64,000 bases of DNA. It comes from G965202665 sp965243835. Its GTDB lineage: Bacteria > Actinomycetota > Acidimicrobiia > Spongiisociales > Spongiisociaceae. Each line of letters begins with the position of its first letter. Positions within the stretch are counted from its first letter, which is position 1. The position numbers and the translations under genes were made by a program. The stretch lies in the NCBI GenBank assembly GCA_965243835.1, contig OZ251578.1:1860001-1924000 (forward strand), given 5' to 3'. This document shows positions 42,527 through 53,900 of this stretch, in pieces. Under the pieces are notes generated by a model. It saw only the letters and a list, made by a program, of their open reading frames with translations, was not told where the DNA came from and ran no database searches.

Positions 42527-43614
42527 ACCGGATTCTCCTCTGCGGGACTCAGCCGTCCGAAGTAGGCAAAGTTGGGCTCGAGCAAATCCCACACCGTCTG
42601 CCCGGTGGGGGGAATGGCCGCCTCGGAGCGGGCCAGCGGGGTCACCCGCTCCCCGAAACGCACCGCGGCCGCCCCCCAGGTCAAACCCCCGCCGAAGGCG
42701 GCGAACACCAGGTTGGCCCGGGGAGGCACCCGTCCCGCCTCCAACGCTTCGGTGAGGGCGATGGGGATGGTGGCGGCGCTGGTGTTGCCGTAGGCGTGAA
42801 TGTTCAAAAACACCCGGGCCGGCTCCAAGCGGAGACGACGGGCGGTGGCGTCGATAATGCGCTGATTGGCCTGATGGGGCACCAGCAGGTCGATGTCGTC
42901 CAACCCCCATCCGGCCTGGCTCACCACCGACTCGGAGGCTTGGGCCATGGCGGTCACCGCCTGCCGGAACACATCCGAGCCGGACATTACAATTTTGCTG
43001 TCCGGAGTGGCCGAACCGGGACGGATGACGCCGTCGTTGGGCACGCACAGGATTTCGGCCATCGTCCCGTCCACTCCCAGCGCCGACCCCATCACCCCGG
43101 CCGGGGCCTCGGAGGCCTGGATGACCACCGCCCCCGCTCCGTCCCCGAAAAGGATGCAGGTGCTCCGGTCCGAATAGTCGGTGATCCAACTCAGCCGCTC
43201 CACCCCCACCAGCAGAACCGTATCCGCCGCCCCGGCCCGCACCAGGGAATCCACCGTGACGTAGCCGTACACGAAGCCGGAGCAGTTGGCGTTCAGGTCC
43301 ATCCCCCCGGCGTTTTCCGCCCCCAGCTTGGCCTGCAGGTAGGAGGCGGAGGCGGGGATGATGGACTCGGGGGAGCAGGTGGCGTTGACCACCAGGTCGA
43401 TCTGCGACATTTCAATGCCCGCGGCCGCCACCGCCCGGCGGGCCGCCACTTCCGCCATATCGGTGGCCGCCACATGCGAGATGCGGCGCTCCTTGATCCC
43501 GCTGCGGGAGGTGATCCACTCGTCGCTGGTGTCGACGATCCGCTCCAGGTCCGAGTTGCTGAGCACGGTCGGGGGCAGGGCTTTCCCCCAACCGGTTATC
43601 TCGGCGTACCGCAT
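42523..43614 (-). CDS. fabH: Beta-ketoacyl-ACP synthase III
   Basis: Initiates fatty acid synthesis from acyl-CoA and malonyl-ACP, 363 aa. Triad residues in LNANCSGFVYG (Cys), LLVPHQANQRI (His) and NIHAYGNTSAA (Asn). Slightly longer than usual, with a 35-residue C-terminal extension after VRFGE. ATG at 43614 with AAGGAG. Downstream of fabD, coupled to fabG by overlap. Confidence 0.95.
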   Translation of the reverse strand: MRYAEITGWGKALPPTVLSNSDLERIVDTSDEWITSRSGIKERRISHVAATDMAEVAARRAVAAAGIEMSQIDLVVNATCSPESIIPASASYLQAKLGAENAGGMDLNANCSGFVYGYVTVDSLVRAGAADTVLLVGVERLSWITDYSDRSTCILFGDGAGAVVIQASEAPAGVMGSALGVDGTMAEILCVPNDGVIRPGSATPDSKIVMSGSDVFRQAVTAMAQASESVVSQAGWGLDDIDLLVPHQANQRIIDATARRLRLEPARVFLNIHAYGNTSAATIPIALTEALEAGRVPPRANLVFAAFGGGLTWGAAAVRFGERVTPLARSEAAIPPTGQTVWDLLEPNFAYFGRLSPAEENPV

Positions 43615-43693
43615 TTGTTCTCCTTGGCCGACCGGTGCCTCATTTTATTGACCCGCCGGGAAATACGGCGGTTTCCCGGCCGGCGCCGTCTCC

Positions 43694-44623
43694 TCAGCCC
43701 GCGACACGGGCCGCCTCCCGGGCCGCTTGCGGCGAGTGGACCGTCAGCGCGGTCGCTCCGGCCACGGTGCGCTTGGCGAACCCGGCGGTCACGTCCCCCG
43801 GCCCGATATGGATGAAAACCTCGATGCCAGCCTGCGCCATGTCCCGCAGCGAGTCCGCAAACAGCACCGGGGCGGTTACCTGCCGCTCCAGCAGACCGGC
43901 TATTTTCCCCGGCGCCGCCGGGCGACCGGTCACGTTGCTCCACACCGGAAAAGCGGGCTCCCCGATGCGGACCGCGGCCAGGGCCTGCGCCGTCTCCGGG
44001 GCCGCCGACTCCATAAAAGGACTGTGGAAGGCCCCCGCCACCGGCAGTTCCACCACCCGGCGCGCCCCGAACCGGCCCCCCTGCTCCCGCAACCAGGCGA
44101 TGTCGTCGGCTCCGCCCGCCATCACCACCTGGCCGGGGGCGTTCAGGTTGGCCACCCACAACCGCCCCCCCTCCTCCCGGCGTTCGGCGGCGGCCGCCTC
44201 CGCCCGCTCCCGGTCGCATCCCAACAGGGCCGCCATCCCCGATGGCTCCGCCCGCGCGGCCCGGGCCATGGCCGCGCCCCGGGCGGCCACCAGCCGCAAC
44301 CCGTTCGCGAAGGAGAAAGCCCCCGCCGCCGCCAGGGCCGCGTACTCCCCCAAGGAATGGCCGGCCGCCCCCGCCGGAGGCCGGGAAACCCGTCCCGAGA
44401 ACTCCTCCCACAGGGCGTAGGCCAAGGCGTAGAGGGCGGGCTGGGCCCGCTCGGTGCGGGTCAACTCCCCGGCGCTCCCGTGCAAGCACGCCTCCCGCAA
44501 CGACCATCCCAAAATCCGGTCGGCGGATTCCCCCAGCAGATCGGGCCGGGAGGCGAACAGCTCCGCCCCCATGCCGGGCCGCTGAGAGCCTTGGCCGGGA
44601 AAAAGAATGGCGTATTTCACCAT
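43694..44623 (-). CDS. fabD: Malonyl-CoA:ACP transacylase
   Basis: Loads malonyl units on ACP; 309 aa. N-terminal ILFPGQGSQRPGMG, catalytic serine in AGHSLGEYAAL and histidine in GAFHSPFM are visible. I chose the ATG at 44623, directly before the conserved KYAILFPGQGS; the frame to 44734 adds an unconserved lead. The ribosome-binding A/G stretch abuts the ATG, so initiation at the following GTG codon (44620) is possible. First gene of the fab operon. Confidence 0.94.
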   Translation of the reverse strand: MVKYAILFPGQGSQRPGMGAELFASRPDLLGESADRILGWSLREACLHGSAGELTRTERAQPALYALAYALWEEFSGRVSRPPAGAAGHSLGEYAALAAAGAFSFANGLRLVAARGAAMARAARAEPSGMAALLGCDRERAEAAAAERREEGGRLWVANLNAPGQVVMAGGADDIAWLREQGGRFGARRVVELPVAGAFHSPFMESAAPETAQALAAVRIGEPAFPVWSNVTGRPAAPGKIAGLLERQVTAPVLFADSLRDMAQAGIEVFIHIGPGDVTAGFAKRTVAGATALTVHSPQAAREAARVAG

Positions 44624-44784
44624 TCCTTTTGACCCGCTCCGCCGCCGGCAAGTTACCGGACAAGCGGACAACGGACGAGCCTGGTTGCGGACCTCGTCCC
44701 GGCGGGGACCCGTCCAACATCTCCTGGTTGTCAATCAATCACCATCGCCCAACCGCGTCAGGGGCCTTGCCCGATTTTTCACCG

Positions 44785-44943
44785 CCGGATTTGGCCGGTC
44801 CGCGCACAGCGGGCGGGGGTGGTCCGGCGCGGGGGCGGGTTTGCCGCCTGTTACCGGTTGTGTTCTTGCAACTCCCGGTGATGGGCTCCGCATGGGGAGA
44901 CCAGGTTGTCGATAGCGGCGAAGCCGCCGTCGTACCAGTCTCT
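44785..44943 (-). pseudogene. C-terminal remnant of a DUF222/HNH gene
   Basis: On the minus strand DWYDGGFAAIDNLVSPC and HHRELQEHN can be read, matching the HNH end of the intact gene at 11620-11800 at DNA level, including the Pro/Arg-rich tail. It has no start and stops right after the HNH motif. The remaining 404-nt gap (44624-45027) between fabD and the giant surface gene shows nothing else I can name. Confidence 0.8.
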
Positions 44944-45027
44944 CTTTCAGCGGCGCGGCCCCGCCTCCCGTTATTCCAACGCCCCCGACACCGCGCTCCA
45001 ATGCGGATGCTTTCCGCAGCCGGGCGG

Positions 45028-48000
45028 TTACGAGTCGGCGGCAGGGGGAGTGTAGTTGACGGCGCGGACGAAGAAAGAGGCCATCTGCGCCCTGGTTACG
45101 GGTTGGTCGGGGCAGTAGTTGAGGGGGGTTGTGCTGCATCCTCTGGTTACTCCGGTGTGGTACATCCCCTCCACCGCCCGCACCACCTCCGGGTCTGCGT
45201 CTGTTACGTCGTTGAACAGGCCTTCAGGTTCGTCAACGGCGTTTATGTCGGGGAAGGAAGCGATCATCATTACAGCCATGTCGGCCCGGGTGACCACCCC
45301 TCCGGGGTTGAATATTCCGTCGGGGGCGGCGAAGGCTCCGGTGGAGACCACCCATTCGGCGAAGGTGCGGTACCAGGCGTCGGCGGGGACGTCGCTGATT
45401 TCTACGCCGGCGGGATCTGGGATGGTCCCGAGTCGGTTGACGGCCCGGTGGAGGAAGGCGGCCATTTGCCGGCGGGTGATTTGCGCCGACGGGCAGAACT
45501 TGGTGGCGTCGTCGGCGTCGCATCCCAGGGTGATTTCCCAGGCGGCGATTTGTTCGATGTTGGCTTGGTGGACGCTGCCGTCCTCGTCGCAGAACCGCCC
45601 CTGGCATACCGGCGCCGGGGGCGGGGGCGGGGTTGCCGGCCCGGGGGGCGGTCCGGCGGGGGGCGGGGCGCCCCCTCCGCCGCCTCCACCTCCCCCGCCT
45701 CCGCTGGGGGGCGGGGCTCCTCCTCCGCCGCCTCCGCCGCCGCCGTTTCCTCCGGGGTCGGCGGATTCTACGTTGGTGATTTGGAGGTGGGTGGTGTGGG
45801 AGGCGTTGTCGAGGGCGGCGGCGGTTCCGGTTACGGCGATGCGTTCCGTTTGCTCGGACCGGGAGTCGCTGAGGATGACAACCCGGAAAGTTCCCGTGGC
45901 GAATGGCTGCTCGGCGGGGATGGTGACAGTAAAAGAACGCGGGCTTAGATTTTGGTAGTCGCTACCGCTCGAGGCGGTACTCCCCGAACCGCCGACGTTA
46001 ACCCGCACCGGAGTGGGCTCGGTGCGACGACTGCCCACCAAGGCGGCGGTGACGGTCACGGCAAGACGGGAGGTTCCCCGGTTCTCAGGAACCGACCTCG
46101 GGTTTACCGACAACATGATCCCGGTGGGAGGGCCGTCGTTATCAGTAATAGTGAGATCGGCGGGGATGACGGCGAACCCATCCAGGTCGCCGGCGACTTG
46201 CAGGATTTCGTCTTCCTCGTCGACGTTGTCGTCTCGGACCGCGAGGGTGAAAGTCCCAGTGGCGGAGTTATCACCACCCGGGATGGTTATCTCAAACGGG
46301 TCAGCGGCCGTAGCCTGATAGTCGGCGGCGGAAACAGAGGAGGCCTCCCCGCCTGCGCTGACCCTGATCGTCCGCGCTTCGGTGCGGGTGCTGGACCCGG
46401 GGTAAGAAGCGCGCACGGTCACAGTTTGGGAAGCATCCCCTTCCCCGACCCGGGTAAGGGGATCATTGGAAGAATCCAGCAACTCCAGCGTGACCGGATA
46501 ATCGTCGTCCACGATCATCAAAGACGTAGGATCGACCGTAAACCCGGTAACACTCCCGGCGATGGTCACCATCTCCGGCCCCTCCGCGTCGGCGTCGTCC
46601 TCCGCGTTGCCTATCACCAGCTCGAACGTGTCCTCCCCGCTCGACTCAAGGGCGGAAATGGTGACGGTAGCGCCGGTCACCGCCTGGTAGTCGGTCCCGG
46701 AAGTCGCCTCCCCCGAAGTTCCCACCGTCAACGCAACAGTAGTCGGCTCCGTCAACACCGTGGCGCCCTGATAGGAAGCCCGCACCCGCACCCGGGTCGT
46801 GCCGCCATCCTCCCGCACCGCGTCCACCGGGTTCCCGTTCGCATCTTCGAAAGACACCTGCAGGTCGATGTTGGTCGGAGCAGTATCGTTGTCCGTAATC
46901 GTCAAACTGGATCCCACCACCGGCACCGAACCCACGTCGCTACCCGTAATCCGAATCGTCTTGTCACCGTCAACTATGTCGTCATCGTGGACCGTGATCG
47001 TAAAGTTCGCCGTCCCCATCGTCGTATTAGCCGGCACCTCCACTCCCAAGTCGTGCCCGACGGGAGTGTCCGTCGGGTTGTTTATGCCGCTTACCCGGAA
47101 GTCCTCCAACATCGTAAAAGACCCGTCGGTATCTTCCTCGGTACCGGGCCCGGGGGCGATGTTGAGACCCACCACCCTCCGCGACGCAGCCGAGGCGGGC
47201 ATCGTCACCTGCACCTGCACCGTCGTCGCCGCGCTTCCCTCCGCCAGCGACGTCAACGCGCTGCTATCAGCCGCGTTCTGGAACGTTAACGTTATCCCGG
47301 AGTCCACGATACGCAACGTAGCCGAATCCGACTGCGACCCCGCCGTACCCGTAACCTTCAACGTCTCCCCGCCCGCCTCCACAGTATTATCATTCCGGGC
47401 CGTCACATCAAACGTGCCGCTACCCGATGTCTGCCCGCGGGGGATGCTGACCGTAAACGACGACGCGCTCACGCACGCGTCGTTAGTCGGCGGACACGAC
47501 GAGTCCAAACTAGCCCCATTGGTATCCCCCGACGCTACCGCTACCGTCACCGACGTCGCCGCTGTCAACTCGGAACTGGTCGCCCCCCGGAACCCGGCGG
47601 TCACCGTAATAGTATGCGCCGCCGCCTGCTCTATCACCGTCCCCGGCGACACCGCCACCTCCAGCTCATCGTCGCTGGCCCCGATAGTGAGCGTATCCGG
47701 AGCAACCGTCCCCCCAGGAATGGTCACGGTACCGGCCACCCGAAACGTCTCCGCCCCCTCCGCCGCCGAATCATCCGTAACCCGCAACCCGGTCAACGTC
47801 GCCCACCCGCTCTGCGTTTGCCCGGCGGGGATGGTCACCGTCACCGGCGAGGACGGAGCGGTGAAATCAACCCCGCCCCCCGCCGCGGAAATCGGCGACT
47901 CCTCCCCCACCCTAACCGACACCGCCAAACCCTCCCCCGTCTCATTCGTCACCCCCGACCCCAGCGAGGCCCGCACCCGCACCGACGGCGCGCTTCCCTC

Positions 48001-50556
48001 CGCCAAGGTCTTCTCAAACACCGCCGAGGTGGAAACATCGGTGTCCGCCTGCAACGTAACCCCCAAATCATCATCGGTGATCGTCAACGACGTCCCCGTC
48101 ACCGCAAACCCCACCGCCGCACCCCCCACGTCGATGACCTCCGCTCCCTCCGCGAACGTATCCCCGGTGATCAACAACCCCGACAACCCCGACCCGCTGA
48201 CAGAAGTCATATTAGCCGGGATGGTCAACGTCACCGCCGTCCCCGGAGCCGTGAAATCCGCCGCCTCCGCCCCCGCGCCCGCCGCGAACGACAACGTCAC
48301 AACCGTCGCCGCACTCCGCGTGGACGACGCGGCGCCCGGGAAAGCGGCCGTCGCCGTCACCGCCACCGCGTTCCCAGCCCCCTCCCCCACCGAACTGCTG
48401 CTCAACGTCAACTCGATAGTCTCGGTAATCCCCAAATCGGCTCCGGTCACCGCATAACCCGTCGCCGTTCCGCTGAACCGGATGGTCTCCCTTCCCTCAG
48501 CCACCGTATCAACCACCGGCGCAATCGTCACATCCGCCGCCCCTCGACGTTGCCCCGCCGGGATGGTAATACTCAAAGTATCCGCCCCCGGCGTGAAATC
48601 GGGGCACATCCGGGTCGGTCCGCTCCCCGTGCAGGGCGCCGCCGTCCCCTCCATCGCGCCCACCGTCACCGCCACCGTCGTATTCGCCGACACCGCCGCG
48701 CTGGCCTCGGCCCGCACCCGTATCGTCCGGCTCCCCCCGCCCTCGCCGATCTCCGACAACGCCGCCTCCCCGCTGTCCGCCTCGTGGAAACTCAACGAAA
48801 TACCCGGGTCGACAATATCCAACTCATCCGACTCCACCCCCACGCCCATACCACCCACCTCCGCGGCGCCCGACACCGCCACCACCTCCCGGCCGTCAAC
48901 ATCCGTCGGCGCCGTCACCCGCACCGTCGCGCTCCCCGCCAACTCCTCCGCCGGGATGCTCACCGTAAACTGATTACCGCCGGTCACGCTCGTTCCCCCC
49001 GTCCCCGACACTGTGAAATCCGTCCCCAAAGTCGCCCCGTTGACCGCAGCCCCCGCCAACGACACAGTCACCTCCGTCGCCGCCGTCAACACTGACGAAT
49101 CCCCCGCAAACCGGGCCGTCACCGTCACCTCCGTCCCATCCGGGCCCTCCTCCACCTCCCCCGGACTCACCGACAACTCAATATCGGCGTCATCATCCAC
49201 AATCGTCACCGTCGCCCCACCCGCATCCCCCAACGCCGACGAACCCCCCACCGTAAACGTCTCCGGACCCTCCACCACCGAATCATCGGTAATCGTCAAC
49301 CCCGTCAACGTAGCCGTCCCCGACGGCGTCAAACTCCGAGCCGGGAACGTGATCGTGTTCGGCGTCGACGGAGCATACGACAAATCCGCGGTCCCCGCCG
49401 CCCCCGCGCCCGGAGACGCCGCCCCCGCCGCCGACAACGTCACCTCCGTCGCCGAACCAATACGCGAACTAGTCGTAGCCGCCGGGAAAGCCGCCGACAC
49501 TGTCACCCCCGAACCGTTATCGCCCTCCGCCAACGACGACTGAACCCCATCCTCGCTGCTGGTATCCACCGACAAACTAATATCATCATCCCCATCATCC
49601 GACATGAAAATCTTATACGGCAACATGGTAAACCCGGTCGGGACATCCCCAAAATAAAACTCGACCGACCTATCCCCCTCCGCTACGGTATTACTATTTT
49701 GGTGTATGACCAAAACCAATTGCCCGTTTACTCCGCTCCTGCCCTGTGGATCAACCTGTATATTTGAAGAAACAGAACCCGCATCAAGCTTGACGTACTT
49801 GCGTTGATTATTAGCGTTGCCGTTAGGAGTAAATTGAAAAGAAAGAGCAGGAGTCGTAACACTCCTCACTAAAATCCGCAACAGCATACCACTGCTGTAG
49901 GTAGAAGAAGTAGAAGCAACGAAACTATCCCTGCTGTTCCCGCTACCCAAATCAGCCCTCATAAAATTTTGCCCCCCTTCAAAGTAAACTTCCCCCTCCT
50001 GGTCCCGATTTTTAGCGGGCCCTGTTACCCGAATAGTGCGATCCGCATCGTTAATAGTCAAATCCACAGAACTCACCGAATAACCCGATGTCGTAGTCGT
50101 ACCCGAAATCCTGATAATCTCATTATTCTCCGTAATCGTATCAGGCGTAGTCTTAATCCATATAGTAGCATCCTTGCTCTTCGTATTCGCATCTATAGTC
50201 ATACTAAAAGTATTATCATTAATACCACCATCCGTGCCAGGCGTCGAAACGCCATAATCCCCACCGCAATTACCAATCGCAACAATACCCGTAACCGTAC
50301 AACTAGTCCCCTGCGTGGCGGTGCTACCCGACGCTCCCACCGTCACCGACACCGTAACATTAGCAGACACATTCGACGGCACCGACGCCCGCAACGCCGC
50401 GATAAGCTGACGGTCATCCTCCTCCATACTGGTAACCGTGGTCCCCAGCGATACCACGCTCAACGTAATCGTCGTCTGCCCTCCCACCGGAGCGGCAACC
50501 AGCAACGCCGCACCCAACAAACCCACCCCCGCCGCCCACGCCAATACCCGTCGCAT
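45028..50556 (-). CDS. Giant Calx-beta/SLH surface protein, paralogue 1
   Basis: A 1842-aa exported protein. Residues 1-27 are a signal peptide (RRVLAWAAGVGLLGAALLV...). Then come about a dozen ~110-residue Calx-beta-like repeats, seen by recurring TITDDD/TIVDDD ends, VTIPAGQ strands and acidic EGxE motifs, which usually bind calcium and act in adhesion. A Gly/Pro-rich linker (GGNGGGGGGGGG, APPPSGG) leads to three C-terminal SLH repeats (ITRRQMAAFLHRAVNR, GVVTRADMAVMMIASF, PVTRAQMASFFVRAVN) that would anchor it to the wall; cysteine pairs such as CDADDATKFC sit in SLH 1 and 3. ATG at 50556 with GAGGAGG. Likely under the G-tract promoter at 50631. Confidence 0.88.
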   Translation of the reverse strand: MRRVLAWAAGVGLLGAALLVAAPVGGQTTITLSVVSLGTTVTSMEEDDRQLIAALRASVPSNVSANVTVSVTVGASGSTATQGTSCTVTGIVAIGNCGGDYGVSTPGTDGGINDNTFSMTIDANTKSKDATIWIKTTPDTITENNEIIRISGTTTTSGYSVSSVDLTINDADRTIRVTGPAKNRDQEGEVYFEGGQNFMRADLGSGNSRDSFVASTSSTYSSGMLLRILVRSVTTPALSFQFTPNGNANNQRKYVKLDAGSVSSNIQVDPQGRSGVNGQLVLVIHQNSNTVAEGDRSVEFYFGDVPTGFTMLPYKIFMSDDGDDDISLSVDTSSEDGVQSSLAEGDNGSGVTVSAAFPAATTSSRIGSATEVTLSAAGAASPGAGAAGTADLSYAPSTPNTITFPARSLTPSGTATLTGLTITDDSVVEGPETFTVGGSSALGDAGGATVTIVDDDADIELSVSPGEVEEGPDGTEVTVTARFAGDSSVLTAATEVTVSLAGAAVNGATLGTDFTVSGTGGTSVTGGNQFTVSIPAEELAGSATVRVTAPTDVDGREVVAVSGAAEVGGMGVGVESDELDIVDPGISLSFHEADSGEAALSEIGEGGGSRTIRVRAEASAAVSANTTVAVTVGAMEGTAAPCTGSGPTRMCPDFTPGADTLSITIPAGQRRGAADVTIAPVVDTVAEGRETIRFSGTATGYAVTGADLGITETIELTLSSSSVGEGAGNAVAVTATAAFPGAASSTRSAATVVTLSFAAGAGAEAADFTAPGTAVTLTIPANMTSVSGSGLSGLLITGDTFAEGAEVIDVGGAAVGFAVTGTSLTITDDDLGVTLQADTDVSTSAVFEKTLAEGSAPSVRVRASLGSGVTNETGEGLAVSVRVGEESPISAAGGGVDFTAPSSPVTVTIPAGQTQSGWATLTGLRVTDDSAAEGAETFRVAGTVTIPGGTVAPDTLTIGASDDELEVAVSPGTVIEQAAAHTITVTAGFRGATSSELTAATSVTVAVASGDTNGASLDSSCPPTNDACVSASSFTVSIPRGQTSGSGTFDVTARNDNTVEAGGETLKVTGTAGSQSDSATLRIVDSGITLTFQNAADSSALTSLAEGSAATTVQVQVTMPASAASRRVVGLNIAPGPGTEEDTDGSFTMLEDFRVSGINNPTDTPVGHDLGVEVPANTTMGTANFTITVHDDDIVDGDKTIRITGSDVGSVPVVGSSLTITDNDTAPTNIDLQVSFEDANGNPVDAVREDGGTTRVRVRASYQGATVLTEPTTVALTVGTSGEATSGTDYQAVTGATVTISALESSGEDTFELVIGNAEDDADAEGPEMVTIAGSVTGFTVDPTSLMIVDDDYPVTLELLDSSNDPLTRVGEGDASQTVTVRASYPGSSTRTEARTIRVSAGGEASSVSAADYQATAADPFEITIPGGDNSATGTFTLAVRDDNVDEEDEILQVAGDLDGFAVIPADLTITDNDGPPTGIMLSVNPRSVPENRGTSRLAVTVTAALVGSRRTEPTPVRVNVGGSGSTASSGSDYQNLSPRSFTVTIPAEQPFATGTFRVVILSDSRSEQTERIAVTGTAAALDNASHTTHLQITNVESADPGGNGGGGGGGGGAPPPSGGGGGGGGGGGAPPPAGPPPGPATPPPPPAPVCQGRFCDEDGSVHQANIEQIAAWEITLGCDADDATKFCPSAQITRRQMAAFLHRAVNRLGTIPDPAGVEISDVPADAWYRTFAEWVVSTGAFAAPDGIFNPGGVVTRADMAVMMIASFPDINAVDEPEGLFNDVTDADPEVVRAVEGMYHTGVTRGCSTTPLNYCPDQPVTRAQMASFFVRAVNYTPPAADS

Positions 50557-50931
50557 AGCCGGCCTCCTCTCAACAACCGGCCCCATCCCTTCAGGGCCCG
50601 CCGGACCCCCTTACAGGCCCGGCCCCCAGAACGCTACCCCCCCCCCCCAATTTGTCAAGTCAAACCCGCCCCACCGCCCCCCAAACATCCACCGCAACGG
50701 CCCCCGCGCCTACGCTCAAACCCCGTCTACGCCCCCGGGGGTTCGGCCAACGCCCGCCCGGCTTGGGCGCCCGCGGCCGGGTTTTCGCGTCCCCCGATAT
50801 AGAACGTCAGATACAACCGGGTTCGGCTGACCCTCACCACCCGCCACCAAGTGGACTCACCGAAAAGACACCGACCTGGCGGCCCGCATCGACCGGTGGT
50901 TCGCATAAACCGCCAAACCGCAACCGGGCGG
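50557..50931 (-). repeat. Repeated spacer between giant genes 2 and 1
   Basis: The 375-nt gap holds the 5' leader, G-tract promoter and an upstream stretch that recurs in the next spacer (56476-56841) with few changes, including gtggactcaccgaaaagaca. One difference is a C run of 5 at 50791-50795 against 11 at 56708-56718. No gene is credible in either spacer. Confidence 0.75.
50631..50658 (-). promoter_or_regulatory. Promoter with 12-G spacer tract, giant gene 1
   Basis: Minus strand: TTGACA (50658-50653), spacer AATT plus 12 G (16 bp), TAGCGT (50636-50631). The predicted start is about 70 nt before the ATG. Gain or loss of G by replication slippage would change the -35/-10 distance and hence promoter strength. 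Confidence 0.7.
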
Positions 50932-53900
50932 CTACGAGTCGGCGGCGGGGGGTGCGTAGTTGACGGCGCGGACGAAGAAGGAGGCCATCTGCGCTCTGGT
51001 TACGGGCTGGTCGGGACAGTAGTTGAGGGGGGTTGCGCTGCATCCTTTGGTTACGCCGGTGTGGTACATCCCCTCCACGGCTCTGACTACGGCGGGGTCT
51101 GCGTCTGCTACGTCGTTGAACAGGCCTTCGGGTTCGTCGACGGCGTTGATGTCGGGGAAGGAGGCGATCATCATCACCGCCATATCGGCCCGGGTGACCA
51201 CCCCTCCGGGGTTGAATTGTCCGTCGGGGGCGGTGAAGGCTCCGGTGGAGACTACCCAGTCGGCGAATGTGCGGTACCAGGCGTCGGCGGGGACGTCGGT
51301 GATTTCTATGCCTTCGGGGGGTGTGATGGGCCAGCGCCGGTTTACCGCCCGGTGGAGGAAGGCGGCCATTTGCCTTCTGGTGATCTGCGCCGACGGGCAG
51401 AACTTAGTGGCGTCGTCGGCGTCGCATCCCAGGGTGATCTCCCAGGCGGCGATTTGTTCGATGTTGGCTTGATGGACGCTGCCATCGTCATCGCAGAACC
51501 GCCCCTGGCATACCGGCGCCGGGGGCGGGGGCGGAGCGACCGGCCCGACGGGAGGCGGCGCACCCCCGCCTCCTCCCCCACCGCCTCCTCCGCCGCTGGG
51601 GGGCGGGGCTCCTCCTCCGCCGCCTCCACCGCCGCCGTTTCCTCCGGGGTCGGCGGATTCTACGTTGGTGATTTGGAGGTACGCGGTGTGAGAGTCGTTG
51701 TCGAGGGCGGCGGCGGTTCCTCGTACGGAGATGCGTTCCGTTTGCTCGGAGCGGGTGTCGCTGAGGATGACTACCCGGAAGGTTCCCGTGGCGGATTGCC
51801 TGACGGCGGGGATGGTGATGGTCAAAGAGCGCGGACTGATACTGCGGTAGTCGCTGCCGCTGGAGGCGGTAGTCCCCGCGCCGCCGATGTTGACCCGGAC
51901 TTCTGTGGGTTGGGGGAGGAGGCTGCCGGCCAAAGCGGCGGTGACCCGTACGGTGAGGGGGGAGGTTCCCCGGTTCTCACGCACCGACCTCGGGTCTACC
52001 GACAAAGTAATTCCGGGTGGGGGGTCGGTGTCAACGATGGTCACAGCGGCGGGGACGACGGCGTACCCTTCCAGGGAGCCGTCTATTTGCAGGATTTCGT
52101 CTCCTTCGTGGAGGTTGTCATCTTGAGCGGCGAGGGTGAAAGTCCCGGTTACGGCGTTCCCGTTGGCGGGGATTTCGATATTAAAGGGGGTAGCGGAGAA
52201 CCCGGCCTGGTAGTCGGAAGCGGAGACAGTGGAGTCCTCCTCGTCTATGTTGACCTGTACGGTCTGCGCAGTGGAGCGGGTGTTAGACCCGGTGTAGGAA
52301 GCGCGTACGGTCACGGTTTGGGACGGGTCCCCTTCCCGCAACCGGGTGAGGGGCTGATCGGAGGAGTCCGACAATTCGAGGTGGACTTTTATGTCGTCGT
52401 CGACGATAGTGAAAGAGGCGGTGGTGTAGGTGAAAGAATACCCGGTAACGCTTCCCCCGTCTACGGTGACCATCTCCGGGCCTTCCACCGACGAGTCGTT
52501 CTCGGCGTTGCCGATCACCAGACTAAACGTGTCCTCCCCGCTCGACTGGTAGGCGGGAATGGTGACTCTGGCGCCGGTCACCGCCTGGTAGTCAGTCCCG
52601 GATGTAGCGCTGTCGGAGGATTTGCCCACCGTCAGCGGAATAGTCACCGTCCGGGACAGCACCTTTGCGCCCTGGAAGGAAGCCCGCACCCGCACCCGCG
52701 TGGTCCCGCCGTCCTCCAACACGGCGTCCGCCGGTCCGCCGTTGGCGTCGTGGAAGGACACCACCTCCAAATCAACATTTCCGGGGGGGTCATCGTTATC
52801 GGTGATCGTCAAACTGGCGCCCAGCACCGGCAACGAACCCACATCGGAGCCCGTAACCTGAATCGTCTTGTCGGCCTCCTCGTCTACATTGTCGTCGTTG
52901 AGGGTGATCGTGAAATCCGCCGTCCCCATGGTCTGGTTAGCCGCCACCTCCACCCCCAACTCATGCCCCCCCGGAGTCCCCGCCGGGTTGGTTATACCGC
53001 TTATCCGGAAGTCCTCCAACATCGTAAAAGACCCGTCAGTATCCTCGGTAGCGGTATCGCTGGAGATATTTAAGCCCACCACCCTCCGCGTGTTGGTTGC
53101 GGCGGGCATCGTCACCCGCACCCGCACCGGCACCGCCCCGTCCCCCTCCCCCACCGACGACAACGCACTATCATCCGCCGGGTTCAAAAACTCCACCCGT
53201 ATCACCCCCGAATCCACAACACGCAACGTAGCCGAATCCGAATTCCCCGGCCCCGTCGTGCCCGAAACCTGCAACGTCTCCCCGCCCGCCTCCGCCGTGC
53301 CGTCATCCCGGGCCGTCACCGTAAACGTACTACTCCCCGACGTCTCCCCGATGGGGATAGCGACGGCGAAAAACGTCCCGCTCACGCACACATCCTCAGT
53401 AGTCGGCGGACACACCGAATCCAAAGAGGCCCCATTGACATCCCCCGACGCCACCGTCACAGTCACCGACCACCGCTCCGACAACCCCGAACTAGCCGCG
53501 TTCCTAAACCCGGCCGTCACCGTAATCGTCGTCTGCCCCGCCCCCTCCACCACCGTCCCCGGCGACACCGACACCCCAATCTCAACATCACTCACCCCAA
53601 TAGTCAACGTATCCGAAACAACCACACCCCCCGCAACGGCAACCGACCCCGCAACCTGAAACGTCTCCTCCCCCTCCGCCGCCAAATCATCAACCACCCC
53701 CAACCCACTCAATGTCACCCACCCGCTCTGCGTCCCCCCCGCGGGAATAACCACCGCCACCGGCGACCCCGGAGCAGTGAAATCAACCCCGCCCCCCGCC
53801 GCGGAAACCGGCGAAACCTCCACCACCGACACCGACACCAACAAATCCGAACCCAACTCATTAGCCACCCCCGACCCCAACGAAGCCCGCACCCGCACCC

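Noticed and set aside
50840..50925. Short plus-strand frame ending DLAARIDRWFA in the spacers between giant genes
   Set aside because: It recurs in both spacers with a silent-looking change, but has no start, no known domain and is explained by spacer duplication.
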